Below, piece after piece: positions 11,018-23,321 of a stretch of DNA of 64,000 bases (position 1 is its first letter; each line of letters starts with the position of its first letter). The DNA is taken from contig CM066306.1 of NCBI GenBank assembly GCA_033807695.1, positions 2,728,001 through 2,792,000 of the forward strand, given 5' to 3'. The notes under the pieces were generated by a model. It searched no databases. It was not told the DNA's origin and saw only the letters and a program-made list of their open reading frames with translations. A program made the translations under genes and the position numbers. The DNA comes from Daedaleopsis sinensis (taxonomy: Eukaryota > Basidiomycota > Agaricomycetes > Polyporales > Polyporaceae).

Positions 11018-13879
11018 CCCCTCTCCGCTCTAAATTGCTCCGCTTAAGGTGTCCGTGCCGCCATTTCCCCCTGCTCCCTGCTCCTCCGTCTTGGGCCGCT
11101 TGCTTTCACAATTTATCCTCTTCAACTTCAATCCCGCGCCTGGTGTTATGGTCTTGCATACTTCCCCTTCCCCCTGTGTACGCCCTGCCCGTCCTTATCG
11201 CCCGAGTCTCCCACGACAATGCCATGCCATGCCCCTTGCACCCTTTTGCTCCGTGCATCCGAATCTCTTCCCTTCGTGCCCTGCTGCACGGTACATATTC
11301 CGAATTCCTGGTCCGGCCACGAACGCAGAACGCAATGAAGGACAGCGGCGCCGCGGGGCGCGCCAAAGAAGTAGCACCACCCATGTATCCCATAGCACGC
11401 CGAACGAACGCGCCTGCCGCACTAGCACTGGCACGTATGTAAGTATACGTATACGTATATTCCGACGCATCGGCTCGGGCGTGTGCACGCCTGTGAGCCC
11501 CGCCACCGAAAATAGCCTATGTCGCGGTGCGTACCGCGGGGACGACGATAAGTACCAGCACCGTGAATGCATGAATATCCTGTGACTCTGCGAAGACGCC
11601 GCGGGCTGTCGAGGCGACCCGAGGCATTGCCGTCAGTCGTCCTGCGCGTCCCACGTTCATCCCGCTGCTAAACCCCATACGTCGCTCCTGAGTCGCCCCC
11701 AGACCGGCTGACAGCGCGCATGACGGCAGGACGTTGTCTGCACATGTACAGTCCCCATCTACCGTCTATCGTCTACCGTCTCAGGGACCAGGAGTCACTA
11801 GTCACTAGTCAGCACCCTCGCCACATCGCGTCGACTATTGAATAGTGAGCGGCGACGTGCGCGGTGCTAATGGGGAGGCCACGCATTCAGCGAAGTTCGA
11901 AGGCGGGACTCCTGATCGTCTCGCATGATGATGCGTAGCCTGGCCATAGGGTTCCGGGTGCGAGATTCAATATTCAATGGCGAGATACCGCGAAGGTACG
12001 GCGGGTGTATATATGGATGGTCCTGGGAAGGCGGGGACACATGTATAGCTGCCCATACAATGCCTGAAGACTTGAGTGCGTATAGTATTATGCGTCGCTG
12101 CGCATCGATGGAGGTATGAGCTTGAGCCTGAGCCTGAGCTTGCAATCTGTAGCTCCTTTCGACCGCACGGAGCTCGCGTCTGTGCGCGTCGGAAGAACTG
12201 CACTGAGCAAGAATTCAGGAAGCGCGTCGTGGACGCGGCTGCCACGGTCTCTCTCGCTTCTGACGGCGCCCGCTTTCGAATTCGCGCGGGCCGCCTTCGA
12301 GGGGATGCGGCAGTGTGCTGCTTCGCTGCCTGGCTGCCTGGCTAGTAGTAGGTAGGGCGTGAGCAGGCTGAGGTATAGCACGACACCCGGGCCGTCGAGG
12401 ATTGGACGAGTCTAGAATGCAGGGCATAGTGCACACTGGTACTTAGTGTGTGTTTATGGGCGTAGGTCCACGTCCATCGTTTCAGATGGCCGAGCCTGAG
12501 AGCGTGAGTGGGTTCACATGCACTGGTACTGCGCGGTCGAGGTCGAGAGTCGAGAGTCGAGAGTCGAGAACGTGTCTGATTAGCTCCTGCAGTCTGTCAT
12601 CGTAAAAATAAGCATGTCGGCACGGCGCAGACGTGACGGGTACGCAGTAGCAGCAGTACGTACATACCACCGTGACTATAACCGTGGTGCGGGATGCCCT
12701 CCCCGCCGGCGCGGTGTGATCACGGTGCGAACGAGAGTGCAGATCCTCTCCGCGCCTGGCTCGGTCGACGTCGGCCCTCGGATCCTCGACGCAGCTCCTC
12801 CGCGTACGGTATAGGTATATTTGCCGGCGAGACACCGGCAGCGACGCAAGTACTGCAGGTCGGATGCGGATGCGCAGCAGGTGCCCACCCAGTACTCAGT
12901 GCTCAGATCCCAGACTGCTGCCGCATCTCCCAGTGCATCGCTGCGGATCCGACGCGGACCCCGGCCCTCCGGCGAATAAGTAGCCTACACAAAGGCGGAT
13001 CGGAGGTGGCAAGATCGACGTCCCGGGACCCGCCGCCCGGTCGCGACGGCGACGGCGACGGCTAGTAACTGTAATGTAACCCCATGGCCATGGCCACGGA
13101 CTGAGTCGCCGGAACGAGGATGCTCGCTTCCGCTTTTCCCGACGGGACGCACCGTACAGCGTATACCCGGTACCGGCGATCTTCACGCCGTTTGACTGGT
13201 CACGACTCACGATGCAGGATGAGGGATGCGAGAGGAGCGGGATGCGCAGCTAGCGTAGTTTGCCGATTGCGCATCGCACAGCGGGCCTCAGCCTGAGCCA
13301 GGACTCGGAGCTGCCAGAGTGTGCCCCGTGCCAGGGTCGACGTTGCCTAAGATTCAAGGCCTTGTTGGTTTTTCCCTGACCTGACGCGGCTGAGGCCTGA
13401 GGCCTGAGGTGTCTTCTGTCTGAGATCAGCCACACAAACCACGTACTCACCGAGAGAGCTTCGCTGTTCTCGCCCGCATCTGCGAATAAGATTATCAGTG
13501 TCAGTATGGCTACGGATGGCTTGGTGGAAAGCGGATATCGATACGGAGCTGGAGGTAGAAAGTAAGTTCAATTCGGTTCACAAGCGTCGAGCCGTAAATA
13601 AGCACATACATTAGACTCAGGCCGTCATGCAAGTCATCCGAGTCCCTACCTCTGGAAGGCGATCTGGTTGCGTCGTCGGCTGTCTTCACAAATCATAGGT
13701 AACATTCGATAAATTCGGTATCCTCGACGAAGCACAAGAGCATGCAATTTCCGTTAGTAGTAGTTCACTTAGCCCCAATCCAGCCTTCAAGTATCTGCAC
13801 ACAGACATGAAGTCAGTAACGGGATGACCGCCGTGACAACAACTTGCGTTCCAGGGAACTTCACCGACCTTTCCTCCTC
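11018..13879. other. long repeat-rich spacer
   Basis: No gene is recognisable over 2.9 kb. The stretch carries short direct repeats: TCACTAG copies at 11792-11807, a TACGTA-rich palindromic stretch at 11440-11460, GAGCCT units at 12119-12140, and GTCGAGA units at 12540-12570. An ATTCAATATTCAAT block lies at 11966-11979. The first few hundred bases are probably the bZIP 3'UTR. Confidence 0.45.
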
Positions 13880-15381
13880 CTACGCCCCAAGCTCCGAGTC
13901 AGCCAGCAGCACCCTGCCCCGGTCCAGCACCGCGTCCGCCTCCAGATAGCAGCCCTTCAGCCAGCGATCCGTCTCCCCGTCCTCCTTCCCCTCCCCCGTC
14001 GCGAGCGCGGAGAACGCCGTGCGCGCGTGCAGCACGCGCCGGTTGTCGAACAGCACCGCGTCGCCCTCCGCAAGCAGGTACTCGAAGCGCTGCGCGGGCT
14101 CCTCGAGCAGCCCCGCGAAGCGCGCGAGCGCCGCGTAGAACGCGCGCGGGGTGTCGAGCGCGAGCGGCGCCTGGAACGGGGGCGAGTAGTTCACGAACTC
14201 GACTTCGACGTCGCGCGGCCCGGAACTCGGACTCGGACTCGGACTTTGACTCGGGGAAGAGCAAGGGGAAGGGGAAGAGGAAGAGGAAGGGGCGAGTTGG
14301 ATCGTCGGGTGCGCGTGGTGGAGGTGGTGCCCGTCGTTGACGTAGTGGAAGGCGACGGGCGTCGTCGCGAGCGTGTCGAACGCCGCTGGGTCCTCGGCGC
14401 GCAGCCGCGACGCGACGTGCGCGGCGTCGACGAAGATCGAGGTGCCGCCCTGCACGCGGTTGCGGAGGCAGTGGAGGATCTGGTAGCGCGGCGGGTGCTG
14501 GAAGTACCTTGCAATCGCGAAGGGAAGAGGCCTAGGGATCAGACGACGACGACGACGGGACGGGACGAGAGGTCGCACGCATGCACGAGAACTCACAGGA
14601 GGTCCATGTGCAGCCCGAGGTCGACGTTCGTGTACGCGATGTTCCGGCTGTTCTGCACGTTCTTCACGTCCCACGTCTCCCCGTAGAACGTCGCGCGCAG
14701 CTCCCCGAAGCGCGCCGCGAGCGCGCGCAGCTCGCACTCCGCGTCCGCCGTCCGCCCCGTCGGCACCCCGCGCACGAACAGCAGCCCGTACCGCGCGAGC
14801 TGCGTGATCGCCGCGAGCACGCCCGCGCGCGTCCGCAGCGTTTCGTACCCGAGGAACAGCGTCCCTTCCCCTTCTGCCTCCCCATGCCCCTGCCCCGCCC
14901 CCGCCCCAGCCCCCTGCTGGCGAATCCGCGCAGCGTCCCACTCCACCCGCGCAAACGCGTCATCGCGATGGAACGCGCGCACAGCCGCCCGGGACGCATA
15001 CCGCTCAAGGAGCGCGCGCGGGTACGTCGAGACGTGGCCCGCGTCCGACTCCCAGGTGACGCGCACGCCGTCCGCGGACGCCTGCACCCCGGCAGGGGCG
15101 GGGGCGGGGCGCGTGCTCAGCGGGACGTCCGACGTGCGGTGCAGCTTCTGGCGCGTCGACGGGTGCACGCACGCGGGGCACGGGCACGCGTCGCGCAGCC
15201 AGACGTACGGGTACGTCGTGCCGTTGTACTCGAGCCCGTCCGAGTGTGCCTGCCGCGGGGCGGGCGAGTGCGAGAATTGGCGGAGGGGGGCGCGGGCGCG
15301 GGCGCGGGTGGTTGGCAGCCGCCGTGTACTAGCAGGCCTGGCGGCGGCGAGAGAGGCGGGGAGGGCGCCGAGGAGAGACAT
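13880..15381 (-). CDS. 2-oxoglutarate/iron dioxygenase, gamma-butyrobetaine or trimethyllysine hydroxylase-like
   Basis: Members of this family hydroxylate gamma-butyrobetaine or trimethyllysine in carnitine synthesis. Two exons (15381-14597 and 14507-13880) join across an 89-nt intron (GTGAGT donor) to give about 470 aa. The N-terminus is Arg/Ala/Ser-rich without acidic residues, like a mitochondrial targeting peptide. Residues about 50-110 form the GBBH-type N-terminal domain, with a putative zinc site CPCPACVH. The TauD-like core follows. The iron ligands are visible as HMD (near residue 258) and a distal His in VLHARTAF, with Arg residues nearby for 2-oxoglutarate. A Ser/Pro-rich insert (PSPCSSPSQSPSPSPSSG) encoded by a GGACTC-type hexamer repeat interrupts the core just before VEVEFVNYSPPF. 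The choice between butyrobetaine and trimethyllysine as substrate cannot be made here. Confidence 0.88.
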
Positions 15382-16307
15382 GGTAGGTGGTGGCAGATTG
15401 TGGGGCTGATCAAGTCCATCTGACATCGATAAGTATCTTGAGGCGTGGCGGTGCACTTTGCCAGATCGGCTATCTCGCCGAATGCCGAAGGGTCTGGTTA
15501 TCCAGAGGCTCAGGGAAGTTCAGATTCTGGTGTCGGAGTGGGGTGGGCTTCGTGTTGTATGTTCAAGGCGTCGTTGCCACACCGATTATGCTACTTGTGG
15601 GGATGAGGAGCGCACGGATATGGGCTCCAGCGAAGTCACCTCCCTGGGCAAGGTAACGAAGATGTCTTTCCATAGCGTCTATGCAAGGCAAGTAGCTAAA
15701 AGAGGGGATAGTGCTCGGATGTAGGTACTATGTATATGCTACAATGCATCGTATCGGACAGGTCCCCGGCGCGATGCAGATATATCACCAGCCATCCTCC
15801 GAATCATGTCGAGCAATTCGTTACGGCGACGGATACTGATAGGGCGAGCGTGATCAGCCGGGCTCCAACACGGTCACATATCTGCTGTGCTGTACTAGCT
15901 GATCGCTGTTCGCTCGTGCATAGTGGACATACTGAACTGTCGAGGAAGATGAATCATGATGCTTACATTTTTTAACCCCGCCATCCCTCAATCAGTGCGC
16001 ACGAGCGGCATGATTTTACACCCAACGCTCGTTGATATCAAGCAGCGAATCCAGATGGTCTTCGTGTGATAACGGAGGGTAACGGCCATACGGTAACGTT
16101 TACGGTTTAAGAGGGTGTTTACTAGTAAGCGCCATAAGGCGCCGGGAGCTGACTATGAAGACGCTGACTCAGCAGAGCAGAGCAGCAGCCAGCGCCCAAG
16201 CCTGCCTGCTGCTTTCCTTCCTCCACACCCTCTGCTTGTGTATCTCATCTTGTCCTGCTCGTCGATCTCCCACTACCACCTGCTACTCGGCACATCTCGC
16301 CGCTGCC
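15382..16307. other. divergent promoter region
   Basis: Head-to-head spacer between the dioxygenase and the CWC24 gene. It is less GC-rich than its surroundings. No coding exon is recognised. A pyrimidine-rich stretch (16200-16290) precedes the CWC24 ATG. Confidence 0.5.
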
Positions 16308-17540
16308 ATGGCCTCCACCGACAACCTCACAGTCCCGTTCTTCAAGAAGAAGGGCCGCGGCCGGCCAGCGACGACGCGCAAGCGCTCCGAATCCCCGCCC
16401 GCCCCCGCCCCCGCTCCCAGTGCCAGTGCCACAAACCCCACCACAACCGCAACCCCGGGCCCGTCCGCCTCCTCATCCAAGTCGCAAGTGGTGCTGCCGG
16501 CGCGCAAGCACGCTGCGAACCTCCTCAGCGCGGGCACGAAGCGCACGCTCACGCAGCGGCAGCTCGAAGACGCAGACGCGGATGCAGACGCAGACGAGCG
16601 CGACGGCCCGGACGTGAAGTGGACGGCGGCGGGCTCGCACGTGCACGCCGCGCTCGAGATCCTCGAGGGCGACGAGGCGGAGGCGCTGCTCGCGAAGCGG
16701 CGGCGCTCCGAGCGGCGCGCCGCGGGCCAGGACGAGGACGGGGACGACGACGACGAGCGAGGGGCGGGGGCGGACGACGGGCTGTACCGCGGGCAGCGGG
16801 GGTACCAGACGCACCTGCGGAAGAGCAAGGAGGTGCCGAAGGCGATGCGCGTCGGGCCGCAGCGCGCGAGCGCGAGCACGATCCGCACGGTGACGGTCGT
16901 CGACTACCAGCCGGACGTGTGCAAGGACTACAAAGGTGCGTGTGCGCGTGCCGTCGTGGCCTTGCGAGCGGGCACTCGCATTAATCGCTGACTGGGTTGC
17001 GTGCGTGCAGAAACCGGGTACTGCGGGTACGGCGACACGTGCAAGTTCCTGCACGACCGTGGAACATGTACGTCGCGTCCTCCTCCGCTGGTGACCGACC
17101 GACCGAGCGACTGACTGACTGACGCGCACCCCACCCCGGCGCCAGATCTGCAGGGCTGGCAGCTCGACAAGCTCGCGGCGACCCCGCGGAAGGAGGCCGC
17201 GGACGAGGCGTCCGGGACGGACTCGGACGACGAGGACATCCCGTTCGCGTGCCTCCTGTGCCGGAAGCCGTACACGGACCCGGTCGTGACGCGCTGCGCG
17301 CACTACTTCTGCTCGGCGTGCGCGATCAAGCGGTTCGCGAAGACGCCGCGGTGCGCGGCGTGCGGCGCGCCGACGGGCGGGATCTTCAACCGCGCGGACA
17401 AGGTGATCGCGAAGCTGAAGAAGAAGCAGGAGGGCGCGGACGGGCAGGAGGGGGAGGACGGTGCGGAGGGAGGGGGCGCGGTGCCCATCGAGGGTCTGGC
17501 GCGTGGGAGCGGAGATGAGGACGAGGAGGAGGACGAGTAG
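16308..17540 (+). CDS. CWC24: pre-mRNA splicing factor CWC24 (RNF113 family)
   Basis: CWC24/RNF113 is a spliceosome-associated protein that guards the 5' splice site before the first catalytic step. Three exons (16308-16935, 17011-17067, 17146-17540) give about 359 aa. The N-terminus begins with a [10 protein letters not shown] motif, followed by a disordered Ala/Pro/Ser-rich stretch. [17 protein letters not shown] leads into a single CCCH zinc finger ([20 protein letters not shown]), split by the first intron. After QGWQLDKL comes a C3HC4 RING finger ([21 protein letters not shown], then [14 protein letters not shown]). The tail is acidic. Domain order and spacing match the family. All three exons are GC-rich and join in phase. 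The start is the first ATG, in a good context (GCCATGG). Confidence 0.93.
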
Positions 17541-20500
17541 GGGCGACGGGCGGAGAGTGGTGAGGATGACCGTGCGGCCTCGGTGGTCCGCAGCGGATGG
17601 AACGTGCAGTGTATGTTACGCCTGGCTCGGGTCCGAATGCGGAAATCTGACTACGTTGTTCGCAGATTTTGAAATTGCGGCGGGGACGGGGTGGGTGCGT
17701 AGGACGTGCGGGGACGAAGGCAGGAGATGGGGCCGGGTATTGGTCCGAAGTTTGTTCGGAATGAATGAACTGATTGCGATGGACGATGTCAGGGGTCCCC
17801 AGGCAGACGCAATGCACGTCGCGACCGGGCGCGGTGCAAATCGTCTGGAGAAGAGTGCTAAGTCGCCGAATGGCCGGCTACTAGCCATTCCAGCGGACGC
17901 GATGGATGATATTAAAACAGGGCGGCGGCCGTGCCATATCCAGACGTCGACGCGACGTCGACGCGACAAGTATGGCCGTTTCCCGTCTGGGCTGCCCGCC
18001 CGTGCGCGCGGTGAGATACATGCGGCTCGCGGATGCACCTCGCCCTCCTGTCTCGACCTGATCGGCTTCGCGGCTTCCTGCAGGCCTGCGACTCCGCTCG
18101 CCATGGCGCGAGCTCCGGGCGCGAGGACGAGGACGTCCGTGCCGGTCGCAGAAGCGCAGAAGACGGCGGACGGGGACCCCTCCCGGACGACGCGTATGGC
18201 AACCGGCCGACCACGACCTGCGCCGAGCACGGCAGAACGCCCACCAAAACTGGGCCGGAGCGTGTCCCCGGCCGAGCAGCGCCGTCCCCGCACGCGTGTT
18301 TTCATTTACAGGTAAGCTATGACGCACCCGCCGCGAATCCCTTCCCCAATCAGGCCCTCCTCCTCCTCCGCCCGGCCCCCGCCCCCGGTAGGCTATCGAG
18401 AGTCAATCGTGCGTGCCCCCTCGTCCCCGTCCGGCACCCGCAGCCCCTCCGAACTCAGACTGCCCGCGCGAGTCCGAGGACCGTCCCCGTAAGGCTACAT
18501 GCGCACGTCCCCCGGCCCCCTCCGTCCCTCCGGCGCCCGCTCGGCGGAATGGAACGCGACGCGAGAGCCAGCCACGCCTCCTGGCCGCCTCCCCGCCTCC
18601 GCGCGCTGCCCCGGCGACCCGGCAGCCCGCGGGGAGGGACTAGGGAAGCTCGAAGGCCCTCCTCCCCCCGGATCTTGCGAATATTCGAACCCCCGCAGAC
18701 AAGACACCGGGCCAGGCAGCACTCAGTACTCAGCACTAGTCCTCCTTCCCAGATTCCCAGACGGCCGACAAAAATGAGAGGGGGGGAAGGGCCTCGGGGG
18801 TCGGAGCCGAGCAGCTCGACGCGGCACGGGCGTGCCAGGGGGCTGCAGGGATCGCTAGCGCCGTCCGGTGCGTATGCGTATGCGTATGCGTATTCTGCAC
18901 TGCATACTACATGGCACATGTGCATGCACATGCACACCGGACCCACTGGGAACTCGTACTGGGAACTAGTGCTAGCGACACGCGCCCTGCGACTCGCCCC
19001 GCGAACCCGCTGCGGCCCTCCGGATCCCGCAGGCGGGGAGGGCCCGGGTGCGTTGCGTTGGGTGCGCCCGCTGGTCTTCTCGATCGGACTCACCGGCGCA
19101 CGGACGCGCCCATAGCCCGCAAATACACCCGCCGTGACCCTGGACTCGCTGGCGCTGGCGCTGGCAGCGGCCGCAGAGGATACTCCAATTGATGACGGTA
19201 GGCAGTCGCGGGGACTCGGACGGTGCACCGGGGATAGGCGACTCGGAGGCCCTGCGTGCTGCCTGCTGCGCTGTCATCATCGTCTTCAGGTTAATATTCA
19301 ATATTCAACATTCATGCACACGCACACGCACACGCACAGGATGCGGCGGACGCGTTCTCGGCCCTCCATTATGCCTTAGGCCCTAGCCTGGTGCTCTGCT
19401 CTGCTCTGTGGCCTGCAGATGACGGAAGGCGGAGCGCAGCCTCGGACTCCGGAGTCTGGGCGAGCGTACGCGTGGGGCCCATGCATGGCCAGCACTAGCA
19501 AACGGGCAAACGGGCAAATCGACAGCGGCGCAATATTGGTATCAATATTGATGCACGGGCGAGGGCCGACGGATCGGAGGCAGCTGCCAGGAGGTTAACG
19601 GTAACCGGCAAGGAGGGAATTGAAGGTCCCGTCCGTTCATTCACCAATATTGTTCGTCGCCTCGGAACTACCAGGCCTCGGACTCGGAGGCGGACACGGG
19701 CACGGAGAAGGAGATGGAGAAGGAGAAGGAGATGGAGATGGACTCGACGCGGACGCGGGGCGGGGGGCTTGGACCCGGAGTTCAACGTTCAACGTTCATC
19801 ATCGCATCTTCCGCATCTGCATCTGCCACCGAGCCCATGCGTAGGACTCGGAGGCAGATGCAGATGCAGCCGCGTGCCCCTGTAGTGGTAGTGCAGCCAG
19901 CCCCGCCTACACGTGTGTACGTTACGCCCCGCCGCCCGCGCTCGCGCCTGCGGAAGTCCGAACGGTGGCAGCTCGGGCTGTGGGCTGCAGGTGCAGGTGC
20001 AGGTGATTAATTCGCCGCAATTCTGTTCAGCGTACGCGTTACGACTGGCCGCCTGGCCGCCTGGACGTGAGCCCCAGCTGCAGGGCCGTCCTCGCTGGCC
20101 GCTGCTTCGAGCTTCGAGCTCCGAGCTCCGAGTCGAGTTCGAGCTCGAGGTCGACTCGGAGTTCGAGTTGTGGCGGCGCTGCGGGTCGTCGATTTAATAT
20201 TCGATATCGATATTGCTCCAGGAGTCCAGGTCGTACGTCTCCGTCTCCTCCTCGGCGGGCTCGCCCAACGCCCAACGCCCAACACCCAACGCCCACCACG
20301 CCGGCGAATTTCTTACGTGCGGACGGCGCGACCCGGGAGCTGGAATCTGGAAGGCACATGCACTCGAGTCAGCCTGAGTGTTGCCAGTGCCAGCACTTGC
20401 TCACGGTACGACCTCGATCAATCGGGCGGCCATCTCATATCGGGCATCTGACGGTTGTGGGCTGTGGTGGGACCGTGGCCGTGTTGCCCAGATTCGAGTT

Positions 20501-22340
20501 CCCGTACATACTCGGGTCGACGTCGACGTCGATGCAGATGGATGATGCCATCGCATGCGCACTGCGAACCTGCGAATTCGAACCTGCGAACCTGATCCTG
20601 GCCGACGGGTACTGGTACTGGTACTGGCCCATGCCTCGGACGTGGGCGCGGTGTCGCCCGTACGTTCGTACGTACGTATGTGCTGCTCCGAGTTGCGGCA
20701 TAGGATGGCAGGTCCGTAGGTAATAGGTATACGTATACATCCCAGGCTGTGGCCGTGGCCGTGTACGTACTTACGCGCACTTACGTCTCTCTCCACCTCC
20801 TCGAATTCGAAGACCTCTGGAGTCTGCAGTCTGCAGTATCCCGGCCGTGTGCACGTCCTGCCCTGAGCCTGCCGGCTTCTGGCATCAGATTGGCTCCTGA
20901 ATATCGAGGCCTGAGGCCCGAGCGCGGACTGCCCCGGAAGATGGGGAGGGGGTGCTAGGCTAGCGAGAGGCATGCACTGGCACCGCCCCGCCTGCGAGCG
21001 AGCGTGCATGCGCCTGGCAGTGGCAGGCGTGCACTGCGCACCGGGCGTGCTTAATTTCTCCCCGACGGATTTAGCAGACGATTTGCCTCTTCGCCCCGCG
21101 CGTTCGCACGCGCGGGGGACCCTGCCCGGCGCCCAATATCCAATATTCAATCGCCAGCACCCCGGCCGCGGGCCACTCGATCGGACGTGCTCCCGTGCTC
21201 CATGCCATTCCAGCCATTCCAGCCATTCAAGTCACTCGAGCCACTCGAGCCATTTGCGTTGGTCCCGGGGGTACCCGACGCGCACGCATGGAACCAGGAA
21301 GAACGAGAACGAGAACGAGACACGGACGCGGACGCCCCGTTCATATTCATTTCCTCGGCGGGGGCGTGCCGCGCCGTCGACGGCGAGCGCGATGCACCCG
21401 AACCTGAACCTGAACCTGAACGCTGCGAAGTCGGAGGCAGGCACGGCGTACGTATCGTATACGTGTGCGTATACTCACAGCCGCGGATCGTCGTCCGACT
21501 TTCCGACTCGAGGGCGAGTCGTCGCCCGCCGCCGTGCCGGGCTCTCAGGGTTTGCGCCGACGTGTCCCGGGTGGCTACTGTACAGTTCTTACCTGCGGTG
21601 ACGCACCTAGTTCGAATCCGAACTTCGAAGAGCCTGAGGGAGCCCGGGCGCGCGGGACGGCCACTAGTCACTAGCACTAGTCGTACAGCGAGTAAGCTCA
21701 GGCTCAGGCTCACGGAAGTCCGAAGCAGCAGCACCCACCAATGACATGTACAGTGTACAGTGACACTGACAGGAGAGGAGCTCTGCGGACGCGGAACGCG
21801 GGGCGTGGTACATTAAATAACGGCCGTGGGAGCCGAAATAGGTCTTAGCGTAGCGTAGGGTACAGCGAACTTCGAAGACGCATATGGGCCGCAGCGAGGG
21901 TCCCGCGGCGGACGAGAAGGCGGCGGGCTGAGATGGCTTCTGCGCCGAAGCACGCGCAACGGCAACGTGGCTTAGACGCAGGCACGCCGCCCGGCACTCG
22001 ACACGCTCGCGCGGGGGAGGGGTGCAGATACATACATGCGGCTACGTATGCTCTAATGTGCGTGCAGAGGGTCCGAATCCAAGTCCGAGTCCGGGAGTGG
22101 GTGTGGACGGGGGGAGACTGAGAGCGCGCGTTTTGGGCTGGGGCTGGGGCGCCGATGCTAATAGAATTACTCGTAGGAAGCGCGGGACGTATCATACCTC
22201 GAATGCCAAGCACGGCCGGGGAGAAGCAAGACGGATGCGAGTGCGAACGCGAATATGCGATGCGAGGCGGGCAGGGGGTGGGGGCAGGGGAGAAGCCGAA
22301 GCACGTACGATCCAGCGTCCAGCGACGCGCCCGCGCACGC
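17541..22340. repeat. 4.8-kb gene-free spacer dense in short-period repeats
   Basis: No protein gene or RNA gene can be supported. Short tandem arrays are scattered throughout: GCGTAT units (18868-18893), CACACG units (19317-19338), GGAGAT/GGAGAA units (19706-19740), GAACGAGAAC units (21300-21320), GAACCT units (21402-21420), CCATTCCAG units (21204-21230), and CGAGCTC-type inverted repeats (20105-20160). CAATATT-containing blocks recur at about 19530, 19645, 19295 and 21136. Both strands are open over long distances simply because of composition. The left 200 bp is likely the CWC24 3'UTR. Confidence 0.5.
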
Positions 22341-23321
22341 TCACGGCGCGAACTCCGGGTCCTTGTCGCACCCGTTGTCCTGGTGCCGCTTGAGCGAGTC
22401 GTTGCGGCTGAAGGTCTTGCTGCAGAACCGGCACGCGTGCGACTGCTGCAGGTGCGTGCTCTCGAAGTGCCGCTTCTTGTCGTGCTGCCGCCCGAACGAC
22501 TTGTCGCACCGCTCGCAGTAGAACCGCTCCTGCGGCGGCGCGGCCGCCAGCGCGGGCGGGATGGCCGCAATGACCGGCGCGAGCGGGGGCGACCCCCCTC
22601 CGCCGCCTCCGCCTCCTCCTCCCCCGGGCGCGGACGCGGACAGCGGGGCCGGGGGCTGCTGGAAGCCGTGGTACATCTGCGCGGTCTGCGCCGGGGTCGG
22701 GATCAGGTGCGAGCTCGCGGTCGAGTGCGAGAGCGAGAGGTGCGGCTGCGAGGTCTGGCGCGAGGGGGCGTACGTCCGCTCGCTGCCGCCATACAGGGGC
22801 GGCGTGCGCGACGCGGGCTGCGTGCTGCCGGCCCAGCCGCTGCGGCTGCCAGTGGGCGGCGGGGCGGCGGAGGACGAGGCGCGAGAGCCGGAGAAGGGCA
22901 AGTCGTGCAAAGTTGCTGCTGTCAAGTCAAGAAGGGCCCTGTCGGTCGGCGACGATGAGGCTGCAGAACGCTCACACTCACCTAGCGCAGGCATCGCGAA
23001 ACCGCTCGGGACGTCATGCCGGCCACTGGAGGTGACATCGCGGGAATAGCCCCCTTGGGTGATCGGTGGGAGCAGGGTGCTCGTCGTCTGGGTCGGCGAG
23101 GAGTGGTAGGGCGGGCTGGGGTGGTCCGGGTAGGCGGGTCCGGGGTGATAAGATGTTGGGATGGGCTGTTGCTGCGAGTAGGGATACGGGTGAGTCGGCT
23201 GGGAGGGGCTCGCGGGGTCTGAAGCGCGGGGGTAGGAGTGTCTGCCGGGCTGCTGGGAGGAGGAGGAGGAGGAGGAGGAGGCGTCGTGCTGGGAGGGGTA
23301 GTAGGGGTAGCGGGGGTCCAT
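22341..23321 (-). CDS. C2H2 zinc-finger transcription factor
   Basis: Putative nuclear DNA-binding protein. Exons 23321-22982 and 22918-22341 give about 305 aa. The 63-nt intron (GTGAGT...GACAG) is a multiple of three and has no stop in frame, so retention would give a 326-aa form. The start chosen is the ATG at 23321 (MDPRYPYYPSQ); an in-frame ATG at 23339 is also possible. The body is Ser/Pro/Tyr/Gln-rich and disordered, with a run of 11 Gly. Two adjacent fingers end the protein: FYCERCDKSFGR..H..H and HACRFCSKTFSR..H..C. The second finger has Cys as its last ligand. This two-finger C-terminal layout is common in fungal regulators, but I cannot name the orthologue. Confidence 0.85.
   Translation of the reverse strand: MDPRYPYYPSQHDASSSSSSSSQQPGRHSYPRASDPASPSQPTHPYPYSQQQPIPTSYHPGPAYPDHPSPPYHSSPTQTTSTLLPPITQGGYSRDVTSSGRHDVPSGFAMPALGECERSAASSSPTDRALLDLTAATLHDLPFSGSRASSSAAPPPTGSRSGWAGSTQPASRTPPLYGGSERTYAPSRQTSQPHLSLSHSTASSHLIPTPAQTAQMYHGFQQPPAPLSASAPGGGGGGGGGGGSPPLAPVIAAIPPALAAAPPQERFYCERCDKSFGRQHDKKRHFESTHLQQSHACRFCSKTFSRNDSLKRHQDNGCDKDPEFAP

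Noticed and set aside
13844..15423. Long Arg-rich plus-strand frames over the dioxygenase gene
   Set aside because: They are complements of a conserved minus-strand enzyme and contain only composition-driven Arg/Ala/Pro.
16473..17303. 276-codon minus-strand open frame across CWC24
   Set aside because: Antisense shadow of GC-rich coding exons with clear CCCH and RING domains on the plus strand.
17541..22340. Possible CRISPR-like array in the repeat-rich spacer
   Set aside because: Repeats are 5-9 bp, of many different units, without regular spacers; the organism is also a eukaryote.
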